Source: an uncultured Eubacteriaceae bacterium
GTDB lineage: Bacteria > Bacillota > Clostridia > Lachnospirales > CAG-274
Direction of reading: 5' to 3'
Length of the DNA: 64,000 nt
Assembly (NCBI GenBank): GCA_947167715.1
Contig: CAMVJD010000008.1
Coordinates: 1-64,000, forward strand
Position numbers and translations under genes: made by a program. This document shows positions 9,179-16,285 of the stretch, one piece after another. The notes below the pieces were generated by a model. That model was not told where the DNA came from, made no database searches, and saw only the letters and a program-made list of their open reading frames with translations. Every line of letters begins with the position of its first letter. Positions within the stretch are counted from its first letter, which is position 1.

Positions 9179-9439
9179 ATGAATAAAATAGGAAAAAAGC
9201 TTAACGGCAATGAGCTTAAAATGGTATCGGGCGGTACGGGTGCAGGCACCTCGTCAACATCTATAAAGGCTGTAGGAGAGGTAAACCGCGCTGCCGGAAA
9301 GCTGACACAATGCCCAAAATGCGGCGGCGGCTTTCTTTTTGATCAATGCTTTACAACAGATAACGGCAAAACAGCCTATGAGGGACAAGAATGTTCTTCC
9401 TGCGGTGCGGCGATAGTTTACGGTAACAATATTTTATAA
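9179..9439 (+). CDS. small double-glycine-leader, zinc-ribbon protein (copy 2)
   Basis: An 86-aa paralogue of the preceding gene. The leader pattern repeats (GNELKMVSGGTG, Gly-Gly again at 18-19) and is followed by a Ser/Thr/Gly-rich stretch and then cysteines C45, C48, C57, C72 and C75 (CPKCGG and CSSCG). Start 9179 is preceded by TAGGAG at 8-nt spacing; an in-frame ATG at 9161 overlaps the stop of copy 1 and has no good ribosome site. The two genes share the promoter at 8856-8884. The leader-like part aligns without gaps between the copies, while the middle differs in length, as in precursor-peptide families. Function unknown. Confidence 0.75.
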   Translation: MNKIGKKLNGNELKMVSGGTGAGTSSTSIKAVGEVNRAAGKLTQCPKCGGGFLFDQCFTTDNGKTAYEGQECSSCGAAIVYGNNIL

Positions 9440-9446
9440 AAATTTC

Positions 9447-9475
9447 TTGACATATTGCGATAATTTATTTATAAT
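9447..9475 (+). promoter_or_regulatory. promoter of the sodium:solute symporter gene
   Basis: TTGACA (9447-9452), 17-bp spacer, TATAAT (9470-9475): a consensus promoter 63 bp before the symporter ATG. The symporter is therefore probably transcribed independently of the two small genes. A small CGAT-aa-ATCG palindrome (9496-9505) lies in the untranslated leader. Confidence 0.87.
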
Positions 9476-9538
9476 TTACTTTAGTGGTGTAAAGCGATAA
9501 ATCGTTTTGCAAAAATAATACTAAAGGGGATTTTTTTT

Positions 9539-11083
9539 ATGGCAGCAAAAATGTTTATGTTGGTCGTATTTTTTGCGGTTATGCTGGGTGTCGGCTTTTA
9601 TTCGCGCAGCAAGGCCACAAATGTAAACGACTATGTACTTGGCGGCAGATCTGTAGGCCCGTGGATAACGGCGTTTGCCTTTGGTACATCTTATTTTTCA
9701 TCGGTAGTGTTTGTTGGCTATGCAGGCCAGTTTGGCTGGAAATACGGTATTTCCGCAACCTGGATAGGTATAGGCAACGCAGTTATAGGCAGTCTTTTGG
9801 CGTGGCTTGTGCTTGGCCGAAGGACAAGAGTTATGACCCAAAAGCTTGAGGCGCGTACAATGCCCGAGTTTTTCGGCAAAAGGTTTGACTCCAAGGCCTT
9901 AAGGGTAGCGGGCGCTATAATCGCTTTTATTTTCCTTGTGCCCTATACGGCCTCTATTTATAACGGTCTTTCAAGACTTTTCGGTATGGCGTTTAATATC
10001 GACTATAAGGTCTGTATTATAGTTATGGCTGTGCTTACCGCTGTTTACGTTATTGTCGGCGGTTATATGGCAACGGCGCTGAATGACTTTATTCAGGGTA
10101 TAGTAATGCTTATAGGTATAAGCGCTGTTATAGGTGCGGTGCTTCAGGGTGAGGGCGGCTTCCTTAACGCAATGAAGGAGCTTTCGGAGATACCTGCCGA
10201 CCCCGCTGTTACAACACCCGCACTTGCAGGCTCACAAGGCTTGTTTGCAAGCTTTTTCGGTCCCGACCCCGTAAACCTTTTTGGTGTAATTATACTTACC
10301 TCGCTTGGTACCTGGGGTCTTCCGCAAATGGTACATAAATTTTATACTATCAAGGACGAGCGTTCCGTTAAAACGGGTACTATCGTTTCGACCTTCTTTG
10401 CTATAGTTGTTGCGGGCGGCTGTTATTTCCTGGGCGGCTTCGGACGTCTTTTTGCGGATGCGGATATTTACAAGCCCGACGGCTCGGTTGCGTTTGACTC
10501 AATAGTTCCCGCTATGCTCCGGACTCTTCCCGATCTGCTTATCGGTATAGTAGTGGTGCTGGTGCTTTCGGCGTCTATGTCAACGCTTTCCTCGCTGGTT
10601 ATCACATCAAGCTCCACAATTACCCTTGACCTTTTAAAAGAGACCTTTATGAGCAAAATGAACGAAAAGCAGCAGCTTATTATAATGCGTGTTCTGGTTG
10701 CGGTATTTGTTGTTATGTCGGTGGTTATGGCGCTTAACCCGCCTATGTTTATCGCACAGCTTATGGGTGTGTCCTGGGGCGCACTTGCGGGCGCTTTCCT
10801 TGCACCGTTTATGTACGGTCTGTACAGCAAAAACGTAACAAAGGTGTCCGTTTGGGCAAGCTATATTTGGGGCGTTGGCTTTACAATATTTAATATGGTG
10901 CTTAAATTTATCAAATCCCCCATTAACGCCGGTGCGGTCACAATGGTAGGCGGCTTGATAATTGTGCCGATAATAAGCCTTATAACACCTAAGCTTAATA
11001 AGGTATTTGTAAACGACGTCTTCTCATGCTACGAAAAGACGGTAGTTGTACATAAGAAGCACTCACTTGAGGGTGACGAATAA
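9539..11083 (+). CDS. sodium:solute symporter (SSS family)
   Basis: A 514-aa polytopic membrane protein with about 13 hydrophobic segments, the usual length and topology for SSS transporters (LeuT fold). N-terminal NVNDYVLGGRSVGPW is the family hallmark between TM1 and TM2, and TM2/TM3 carry the GTSYFSS and GWKYG patterns. Substrate cannot be read from sequence: members carry proline, pantothenate, sugars or organic acids with Na+. ATG at 9539 follows AAAGGGG. It has its own consensus promoter and is followed by a hairpin array. No functional link to its neighbours is evident. Confidence 0.9.
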   Translation: MAAKMFMLVVFFAVMLGVGFYSRSKATNVNDYVLGGRSVGPWITAFAFGTSYFSSVVFVGYAGQFGWKYGISATWIGIGNAVIGSLLAWLVLGRRTRVMTQKLEARTMPEFFGKRFDSKALRVAGAIIAFIFLVPYTASIYNGLSRLFGMAFNIDYKVCIIVMAVLTAVYVIVGGYMATALNDFIQGIVMLIGISAVIGAVLQGEGGFLNAMKELSEIPADPAVTTPALAGSQGLFASFFGPDPVNLFGVIILTSLGTWGLPQMVHKFYTIKDERSVKTGTIVSTFFAIVVAGGCYFLGGFGRLFADADIYKPDGSVAFDSIVPAMLRTLPDLLIGIVVVLVLSASMSTLSSLVITSSSTITLDLLKETFMSKMNEKQQLIIMRVLVAVFVVMSVVMALNPPMFIAQLMGVSWGALAGAFLAPFMYGLYSKNVTKVSVWASYIWGVGFTIFNMVLKFIKSPINAGAVTMVGGLIIVPIISLITPKLNKVFVNDVFSCYEKTVVVHKKHSLEGDE

Positions 11084-11089
11084 AATTTT

Positions 11090-11325
11090 GGCGGACGGGC
11101 AAAACCGTCCGCTCTGGCTGTCGACAAAGTCGACAGCCTTGACGGAAAATTAACATTTTCCGTCAAATCACATTCGGGCTGCGCGCATCAAAGATACACT
11201 TGCCTGAATATCTGTAGCAAAATCAAGTTTTGCTCCTCGGCGAAAACGCGGTTTCCGCCTGCTTGTTGCTGCGAGCTAAAGCTCGCGCAATCCCTACGGG
11301 ATTTGAGTAGCTTCAGCTACTCAAA
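11090..11325. repeat. intergenic array of perfect hairpins (array A)
   Basis: The 385-bp gap 11084-11468 holds no gene. It contains consecutive perfect or near-perfect stems of unrelated sequence: GCGGACGG/CCGTCCGC (11091-11112), GGCTGTCGAC/GTCGACAGCC (11116-11138), TTGACGGAAAAT/ATTTTCCGTCAA (11139-11166), GCGAGC/GCTCGC (11271-11286), AATCCC/GGGATT (11289-11303) and TTTGAGTAGCT/AGCTACTCAAA (11302-11325). The first may act as the symporter terminator although no strong T-run follows. The rest have no standard explanation. Similar arrays lie at 12020-12138 and 60624-60955. Confidence 0.75.
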
Positions 11326-11420
11326 CTAAGTCTGCGACGCTAAAGTTACTTAATAAAATGAATCAAATAGCTTTAAATAATTCATAAAATATAGTATAAA
11401 ATAACTTTTTTGACAGTCTG

Positions 11421-11449
11421 GGCGGACGGGCAAAACCGTCCGCTTTTGT
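11421..11449 (+). terminator. second copy of the GCGGACGG hairpin, terminator-like
   Basis: The 24 nt 11421-11444 repeat 11090-11113 exactly, but here the stem GCGGACGG/CCGTCCGC is followed by TTTTG, so it looks like a working terminator. It lies just 25 bp before the next start codon. The two copies flank the rest of hairpin array A. Confidence 0.55.
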
Positions 11450-11468
11450 ATACGGAAGGAGTTTTTGT

Positions 11469-11957
11469 ATGTTTCGTAAAATGCGAAGATTTAAGCAGCA
11501 AATAAGTTTTGAGGAATGTGAAAAGGTATTGTTTGAACAGCCGCGCGGTGTTCTGGCAGTGCTTGGAGATAACGATTATCCTTATACCGTACCGTTGGAT
11601 CATATTTACAGTGACGGCAAAATTTACTTCCACTGTGCAGGCGAGGGACATAAAATAGATGCAATAAGAAAACATAATAAGGTGTCGTTTTGCGTTATGG
11701 ACGAAGGATATCGCAAAGAGGGCGAGTGGGCATTGAATATAAATAGTGTAGTTGTTTTTGGAAGAATAAAAGAAGTGAAAGACGTTCGCATAAAAGAAGA
11801 AAAATTAAGACTTTTGGGGCTTAAATACAATCCAAGCCCCGAGGATGTCGAGGACGAGCTAAAACGCTATCTCGACCCCGAAAAGCATATAGACAGAGTA
11901 ACTATACTTGAACTTACACCCGAACATATTACGGGAAAGCTTGTGAATGAATCATAA
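11469..11957 (+). CDS. pyridoxamine 5'-phosphate oxidase-family (NimA-like) flavoprotein
   Basis: A 162-aa protein of the FMN-binding split-barrel fold. The N-terminal MFRKMRRFKQQIS and the segment GVLAVLGDNDYPYTVPLDHIY followed by IYFHCAGEGHKIDAI match the pattern of NimA-type 5-nitroimidazole reductase-like proteins, with the central histidine typical of that group. Such proteins bind FMN or haem in the cytoplasm; the natural substrate is usually unknown and resistance activity should not be assumed. ATG at 11469 follows GGAAGGAG. It appears to be a single-gene unit between two hairpin arrays. Confidence 0.85.
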   Translation: MFRKMRRFKQQISFEECEKVLFEQPRGVLAVLGDNDYPYTVPLDHIYSDGKIYFHCAGEGHKIDAIRKHNKVSFCVMDEGYRKEGEWALNINSVVVFGRIKEVKDVRIKEEKLRLLGLKYNPSPEDVEDELKRYLDPEKHIDRVTILELTPEHITGKLVNES

Positions 11958-12019
11958 AATAATGTAACGGGGATCAGCTCGCCTGCCACGACTTTACAAT
12001 TTTAACAAACTAAGGAAGT

Positions 12020-12138
12020 CCCCCGCTTCTAAAGCGGGGGTGCTTACTTAAAATTCAGTGGGAGTCCAAGCTCCCACTGAATTTGGAATTGCTTGCAATT
12101 CCGTTGGTTATGAGTATGTAGCAGAAATTTATTTCTGC
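12020..12138. repeat. intergenic array of perfect hairpins (array B)
   Basis: Four stems in the gap after the flavoprotein gene: CCCCCGCTT/AAGCGGGGG (12020-12040), AAATTCAGTGGGAG/CTCCCACTGAATTT (12051-12084, 14 bp perfect), GGAATTGC/GCAATTCC (12085-12102) and GCAGAAAT/ATTTCTGC (12121-12138). They differ in sequence but share the form word, short loop, reverse complement. The first has the look of the palindromes near IS200/IS605-type ends, but no transposase or TnpB is present. Confidence 0.7.
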
Positions 12139-12158
12139 GGAATACGAATATCATTGAC

Positions 12159-12193
12159 AGCCCGATACGGAAATGACCGCATCGGGCTTTTTA
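12159..12193 (+). terminator. terminator hairpin
   Basis: AGCCCGAT (12159-12166) pairs with ATCGGGCT (12181-12188), followed by TTTT: an intrinsic terminator for plus-strand transcription leaving the flavoprotein gene. It abuts the 3' end of the convergent hydrolase gene, for which the T-run is on the wrong side. Confidence 0.75.
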
Positions 12194-12976
12194 TCACATA
12201 TTCGGATATATGCTCTCGGGCATATTATCAAGGTCGGTTATTCTTTTGCTTTCCAGGTTTTCATAGCCGAGCGGGGTATGTGTGGAAAGATAGACGGTGG
12301 GGTTATTGCGTATAAATTCCCGTACCTTATCAAGCGTTTGCCTTGCGGCATCCTTATCCTCAAACACAATGGAAAGCTTGTTAAGGTAAAGCGCCTCGTC
12401 CGTATAGGTAACATCGCCGTGTATCATATAAAACAGGCCGCCGTCCTCGGCAATAACGATGCTGTTGCCCTTGGTATGTCCCTTTGCGGGCAAAAAGTAA
12501 ACGCCGTCGGCAATTTTTTCGCTTTTTTCAAAATTGTGATATGCGCCGCCCTTATACTCTGCGGTCACAATATTTTTTACGGTTATCTCCTTTGCCTCGG
12601 CCTCCTCGGGAGACATATAAATTTTTGCATCGGGAAAGGCCGCAAGCATACCCGAATGGTCGGCGTGCTTATGCGTAAGCAAAATTTTTGTTACATCCTG
12701 CGGCTTGTAGCCCAGCTTTGCAAGGGCGGGCAGATATTCGTCAAGCTTTTTGCCCATATAGATGATAGATTCGGGCTTTGGCTCGGTCTCGGGCACACCC
12801 TCGGGCAGACCGGTATCCACAAGTATTACCTCGCTCCCGGTGTCTATAACATAGTTTTGCAGGCTTGAACGGTATTTGATATTTGCATCAAAGCTTTCCC
12901 TGCCTTCCTCGCCGCCAAGCGCAAAGGGCTGTGTCATAAAGCCGCCGTCATAAAGTTTTACTGCAAGAATTTTCAT
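12194..12976 (-). CDS. metallo-beta-lactamase-fold hydrolase, lactonase-like
   Basis: A 260-aa MBL-fold protein. The metal-binding signature HxHxDH is present as THKHADHSG, with further ligand positions in PAKGHTKGN and MIHGDVTY. The size and the DTGLPEG context resemble N-acyl-homoserine-lactone lactonase-like and related hydrolases, but substrate cannot be assigned and other MBL esterases are possible. The ATG at 12976 is preferred; the ATG at 12982 is only 1 nt from GGAGG. The promoter at 13032-13060 has a 12-bp palindrome just downstream, suggesting repression by a dimeric regulator. Monocistronic. Confidence 0.85.
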   Translation of the reverse strand: MKILAVKLYDGGFMTQPFALGGEEGRESFDANIKYRSSLQNYVIDTGSEVILVDTGLPEGVPETEPKPESIIYMGKKLDEYLPALAKLGYKPQDVTKILLTHKHADHSGMLAAFPDAKIYMSPEEAEAKEITVKNIVTAEYKGGAYHNFEKSEKIADGVYFLPAKGHTKGNSIVIAEDGGLFYMIHGDVTYTDEALYLNKLSIVFEDKDAARQTLDKVREFIRNNPTVYLSTHTPLGYENLESKRITDLDNMPESIYPNM

Positions 12977-13007
12977 AAACATACCTCCTTTGATTTTGTA
13001 AAATTAA

Positions 13008-13019
13008 ATTGTATACAAT
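13008..13019. promoter_or_regulatory. 12-bp palindrome, likely operator
   Basis: ATTGTATACAAT is a perfect palindrome just downstream of the -10 box of the hydrolase promoter, where a repressor would block transcription. The TTGTATACAA core resembles operators of GntR-type regulators. No regulator gene is adjacent. Confidence 0.55.
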
Positions 13020-13031
13020 GCTTATGTGTCT

Positions 13032-13060
13032 ATTATAATATATATTTCGTCAGCTGTCAA
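13032..13060 (-). promoter_or_regulatory. promoter of the MBL-fold hydrolase gene
   Basis: Minus strand TTGACA (13060-13055), 17-bp spacer, TATAAT (13037-13032): a consensus promoter about 55 bp upstream of the start codon. Confidence 0.87.
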
Positions 13061-13080
13061 TAGAAAAATTTAATATTATG

Positions 13081-13171
13081 CCGAAGACGGGAGAATGTTT
13101 GTTGGCAGCTTCGCATTGACCTTCGTTACAAAACAGGCGTGAGCGTAATATTCTCCCTGTTGGTTATTCGG
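13081..13171. repeat. long imperfect palindrome between two minus-strand genes
   Basis: CCGAA (13081-13085) pairs with TTCGG (13167-13171), and GGGAGAAT (13089-13096) pairs exactly with ATTCTCCC (13150-13157); TTTGT and ACAAA could pair further inside. The whole would fold into an arm of about 90 nt. It lies downstream of the unknown gene at 13204 and upstream of the hydrolase promoter. No terminator T-run or gene is visible in it. Confidence 0.5.
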
Positions 13172-13203
13172 ACAAATTTTTGATTGTCTTTTTGGAACAA
13201 GGG

Positions 13204-13425
13204 TCAGGCAACTCTTACATTATCGTTTTTATGACTTCTGATTATCAATTCACCGTGTGATATTTGAAAAAACAACAATTGAAATCTTCTATCGGGATAA
13301 TAGTGATCATCTACACAAAAATCTCGTATTCTCACAATTAGTTCTCTCCTGATATTCAAATCGGGACAGGCGCAGAACACCTGTCCCGATGTATATTTTG
13401 TGACATTGGTCTGTGACTTTTTCAT
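13204..13425 (-). CDS. unknown 73-aa protein, possibly coupled to the gene upstream
   Basis: Short frame of 73 aa whose ATG overlaps the stop of the preceding gene (ATGA at 13425-13422), an arrangement that favours translational coupling. The protein is basic and has no recognised family, signal peptide or membrane segment. It contains the cysteine pair CAC and several aromatic residues. With no independent ribosome site beyond the overlap it may also be a chance frame; kept at moderate confidence because of the exact stop/start overlap and the absence of any competing gene. Confidence 0.42.
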   Translation of the reverse strand: MKKSQTNVTKYTSGQVFCACPDLNIRRELIVRIRDFCVDDHYYPDRRFQLLFFQISHGELIIRSHKNDNVRVA

Positions 13426-13940
13426 TCGGAATTGTTAGTATATATATCTATTCCTCGTTTCATTAACTCTCGTATAAATTCAAGTTCTTTACGGTTAAAT
13501 TCGGGTATATAATTGCCAACATTTACAGCGGTATTACATCCTGCGAAAAGCTTATTATAGCATTTATCCGCTTGTTTTGTCTTGGTTGGTTCAAATTCAA
13601 GTGCGATAGAATGGGCTATATCTGTAAATAAGTTCCAAAAATTCAGCAAAAATTCGCAATCCACTTGCTGTGTTTCCGATGAGGGTAAATATATGTGATG
13701 ATCGTGCCCCGTGCTTGTCCAATACAAAAGCCTTTCTGCATCATAAAATACCGTATCGCAGTATTTGAAATTGAAATTTGACATAAATTCTTTTGCGGAT
13801 CTTTCTGATATGAAAATTATTATTTTGTTGTTTTTTGAGTATATACGATCTTTTCCGTTATCGTCCGTGTACCATATCAAATAATCGGAACTATCACCCT
13901 CATAGGAAAAACTTAATTCAATTATCCAAGCATCGGTCAT
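13422..13940 (-). CDS. unknown 172-aa protein
   Basis: Not recognised. Acidic, cytoplasmic-looking protein with no signal peptide or membrane segment; N-terminal half predicted mostly beta (SFSYEGDSSDYLIWYTDD), C-terminal half helical (ELEFIRELMKRG). ATG at 13940 follows GGAAAGGTAAG. Its size, position beside a mobile element and overlap with another small unknown gene would suit an accessory pair such as an immunity protein, but nothing in the sequence proves this. A 236-bp MITE lies just upstream (14017-14252), separating it from nnr. Confidence 0.7.
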   Translation of the reverse strand: MTDAWIIELSFSYEGDSSDYLIWYTDDNGKDRIYSKNNKIIIFISERSAKEFMSNFNFKYCDTVFYDAERLLYWTSTGHDHHIYLPSSETQQVDCEFLLNFWNLFTDIAHSIALEFEPTKTKQADKCYNKLFAGCNTAVNVGNYIPEFNRKELEFIRELMKRGIDIYTNNSE

Positions 13941-14012
13941 ATATATCTTACCTTTCCGGTTTTTTTACGGGATTTCGGTTTTGACTTAAATCTCCCGTTG
14001 GTTTAAATTTTT

Positions 14013-14256
14013 TTAGGGAAATACTGATTAATAGGATACCAAAAATGATTTTGCACATATAGCCGAAACGCGCGACAAGCGCGTACAGGCTCAACATCTA
14101 CCGCCGAAATTCCGGTAGGGATTTCGGCATAATGCTTAACGGCTCTGATTGCTATTTTCCGCTTGAAAAGCGGAAAAATACGCACGGTCGCCTACAAATG
14201 TGCCGCCTTCGGCTAAAATTATTTTTGCTTTTTGAATTTAATCAGTATTTCCTTAG
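14013..14256. mobile_element. MITE with 15-bp terminal inverted repeats and TTAG duplication
   Basis: GGAAATACTGATTAA (14017-14031) and its exact reverse complement (14238-14252) bound a 236-bp non-coding segment, and both ends are flanked by TTAG (14013-14016 and 14253-14256), as expected of a 4-bp target duplication. Internal stems: ACGCGC/GCGCGT (near 14068-14084), GCCGAAAT/ATTTCGGC (14103-14128) and TTTTCCGCTT/AAGCGGAAAA (14155-14177). No ORF of note. The right TTAG contains the TAA stop of the nnr gene. Non-autonomous; the parent transposase is not in the window. Confidence 0.8.
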
Positions 14257-15785
14257 GATAAATTCTTTATTGCCTTTGGTATATATCTTGCCGTATCGTT
14301 TGCAAGCACGCCGTACTGTGACATTTCCTCTGCCGCAAGCTCGCCCGCCTTGCCGCAGATATAGCAGCCCAAAACAGCAGCGTTTTCGGGGGTAAGCCCC
14401 TGTGATATAAGGCCTGCAATTGCGCCGGTAAGGCAGTCGCCGCTGCCGCCCTTGCTCATAGCGGGAGTTCCCGTTGTGTTTATATAAATATCGCCCGCAG
14501 GGGTCGCAATTACGGTATGTGCATCCTTTAAAACGGTAATTACATTATATTCCTTTGAAAAGCTGCCCGCAACGGCGATAAGCTCCTCGGATATATAATT
14601 TGTGTCAAGCCCCGTAAGTCTTGCCATTTCCTTAAGGTGCGGAGTGATTATGCAGGGCGCTTTAAGGTTTTTTAAAATATCTGTCCTGCCCTCCAGCACA
14701 TTTAGCGCATCCGCATCAAGTATAAGCGGCACCTCGGCATTTTCTATAAGCTTTGATACAAGGTCGTAAATCTCCTTTGTGTTTCCAAGTCCGCAGCCTG
14801 CCGCAATAACATCAACGCTGTTTATCTCGTCCGCAATGGGCTTAAAGCTGCCGCCGTAAAGCTTGCCGTCCTTGTCGGGCAGGATAGTGGTGACAGCCTC
14901 GGGCAGACCGTTATGTATGACCGTAGCAACATAGGGGTTTACACAGGCCTTTACAAGCCCCGCGCCTATACGGTAGGCGGCAGTGCAGGCAATAAGCGCC
15001 GCGCCCGCCATAAGGTCGCTGCCTGTGATCATCATAGCCTTGCCGTATGTACCCTTGTTGCTGCGGCTTGTCCTTTTGGGTAAAAGCGCCGCGGCCTCCT
15101 TATCGGTAAGCATATAATAATCGCCGATCTCGTGGCTGTTGTCAATTGGTATGGAGATAGAGCCTATAACAAGCTCGCCGACGTGCTCGCAGGCAGGGTA
15201 GAGCATAAGCCCTATTTTGGGCAGGTGGAAGGTAACGGTCTTATCGGCGTAAACAGCCTTGCCGTAGTCCTCGCCCGTATTTGTGTTTACGCCCGATGGA
15301 CAGTCAACGGATATTATGTAATTTGCCTTTTCGTTTATAAGCGTAACTATCATTTCGGTCAGCTCACGCAGCTTGGTATGAAGCCCCGTGCCGACAATGG
15401 CATCCACAACCACATCCGATGCGTAAACTATCCTTTCAAGCCCGTCAAGGTCGCTTTTTTTCTCGACATAAATTATATTTGCATTGTAAGCATTAAGGGC
15501 ATCGAGATTTGTTTTGCAATCCTTGGTCGCTTCCTCGGGATCGCCGATAAAAACAACAGCGGTATTTATATCCTTTCTGCATAAAAGCTGTCTTGCTGTG
15601 GCAAGTCCGTCACCGCCGTTATTGCCCTTTCCCGCGAATATAAGCACATTTTTGGGCTTATCCTTTAATATTTCGGCGGTAACGGCAATGGCTGCATGCT
15701 CCATAAGCAATATTGACGGTACGCCCTTTTTTTCTATAGCATCATACTCTATATCGTGCATTTGTTTATTTGTCAACAGTTTCAT
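14253..15785 (-). CDS. nnr: bifunctional NAD(P)H-hydrate epimerase / ADP-dependent dehydratase
   Basis: Repairs damaged NADHX and NADPHX. At 510 aa it is the full-length fusion. The N-terminal YjeF_N epimerase domain (about 1-215) shows GKGNNGGDGLATAR and the VDCPSGVN motif; the C-terminal ribokinase-like dehydratase domain (about 230-505) shows TPHLKEMARLTG and KGGSGDCLTGAIAGL. It is followed 14 nt upstream by acpS on the same strand, a common clostridial pairing. The stop codon at 14253-14255 overlaps the target duplication of the MITE, so the insertion landed exactly at the gene end without altering the protein. Confidence 0.96.
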   Translation of the reverse strand: MKLLTNKQMHDIEYDAIEKKGVPSILLMEHAAIAVTAEILKDKPKNVLIFAGKGNNGGDGLATARQLLCRKDINTAVVFIGDPEEATKDCKTNLDALNAYNANIIYVEKKSDLDGLERIVYASDVVVDAIVGTGLHTKLRELTEMIVTLINEKANYIISVDCPSGVNTNTGEDYGKAVYADKTVTFHLPKIGLMLYPACEHVGELVIGSISIPIDNSHEIGDYYMLTDKEAAALLPKRTSRSNKGTYGKAMMITGSDLMAGAALIACTAAYRIGAGLVKACVNPYVATVIHNGLPEAVTTILPDKDGKLYGGSFKPIADEINSVDVIAAGCGLGNTKEIYDLVSKLIENAEVPLILDADALNVLEGRTDILKNLKAPCIITPHLKEMARLTGLDTNYISEELIAVAGSFSKEYNVITVLKDAHTVIATPAGDIYINTTGTPAMSKGGSGDCLTGAIAGLISQGLTPENAAVLGCYICGKAGELAAEEMSQYGVLANDTARYIPKAIKNLS

Positions 15786-15799
15786 AAAAAGCTCCTCCG

Positions 15800-16153
15800 T
15801 TATTCTATTACAGCGTAGGCTATGGCATCGGTCTTATTGTGTGAAATTGAAATATAGATATCAACGGCATTAAGCTCCTCGAAAAGCTCCTGCGCGCGGC
15901 CGTGCAAAATGCATACGGGCTTGCCCATCTCATCCTGCGCTATTTCTATATCCTTTGGCGAAAAGCCGTAAAAGCCCGTACCAAGAGCTTTTGCTACTGC
16001 TTCCTTGGCGGCAAAAATACCTGCAAGACTGTTATATCTGAATCCATGAAATTTTTCAAGCTCCCGACGTGTAAAAACGCTCTTGTAAAAGCTATCCTTT
16101 GCGTTTTTTATACGTTCTATCTCGATTATATCAGTACCAACACCTTTTATCAT
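15800..16153 (-). CDS. acpS: holo-[acyl-carrier-protein] synthase
   Basis: Transfers 4'-phosphopantetheine from CoA to ACP. At 117 aa from the ATG at 16153 it has typical AcpS length; the longer frame from 16216 adds unrelated residues. Motifs GVGTDIIEIERI (magnesium-binding Asp) and FAAKEAVAKALGTG (Glu-Lys signature) are present, and the C-terminal ISISHNKTDAIAYAV is standard. The start follows AAGGGGTG. Likely operonic with nnr, whose start is 14 nt downstream. The divergent birA promoter lies just upstream. Confidence 0.96.
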   Translation of the reverse strand: MIKGVGTDIIEIERIKNAKDSFYKSVFTRRELEKFHGFRYNSLAGIFAAKEAVAKALGTGFYGFSPKDIEIAQDEMGKPVCILHGRAQELFEELNAVDIYISISHNKTDAIAYAVIE

Positions 16154-16233
16154 AGCAAACACCCCTTTTTGTAATTTATTATCTATTATATCATATCTTC
16201 CGCAATTTTTCCACATTTATTTTTAAAATATGT

Positions 16234-16262
16234 TTGCAAAATACTAAAAAATAGAGTACAAT
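16234..16262 (+). promoter_or_regulatory. promoter of the birA-dusB operon
   Basis: TTGCAA (16234-16239), 17-bp spacer, TACAAT (16257-16262), 24 bp before the birA start. No BirA-type operator palindrome is apparent around it. Confidence 0.75.
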
Positions 16263-16285
16263 ATAAAATAGGTGATTGTTTATTT

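Noticed and set aside
11090..11325. Arrays of hairpins read as a CRISPR array
   Set aside because: There is no repeated unit of constant sequence with unique spacers; each stem differs from the next.
12173..12868. 231-aa plus-strand frame antisense to the MBL hydrolase
   Set aside because: It lies opposite a gene with an intact zinc motif, lacks a ribosome site and has atypical composition.
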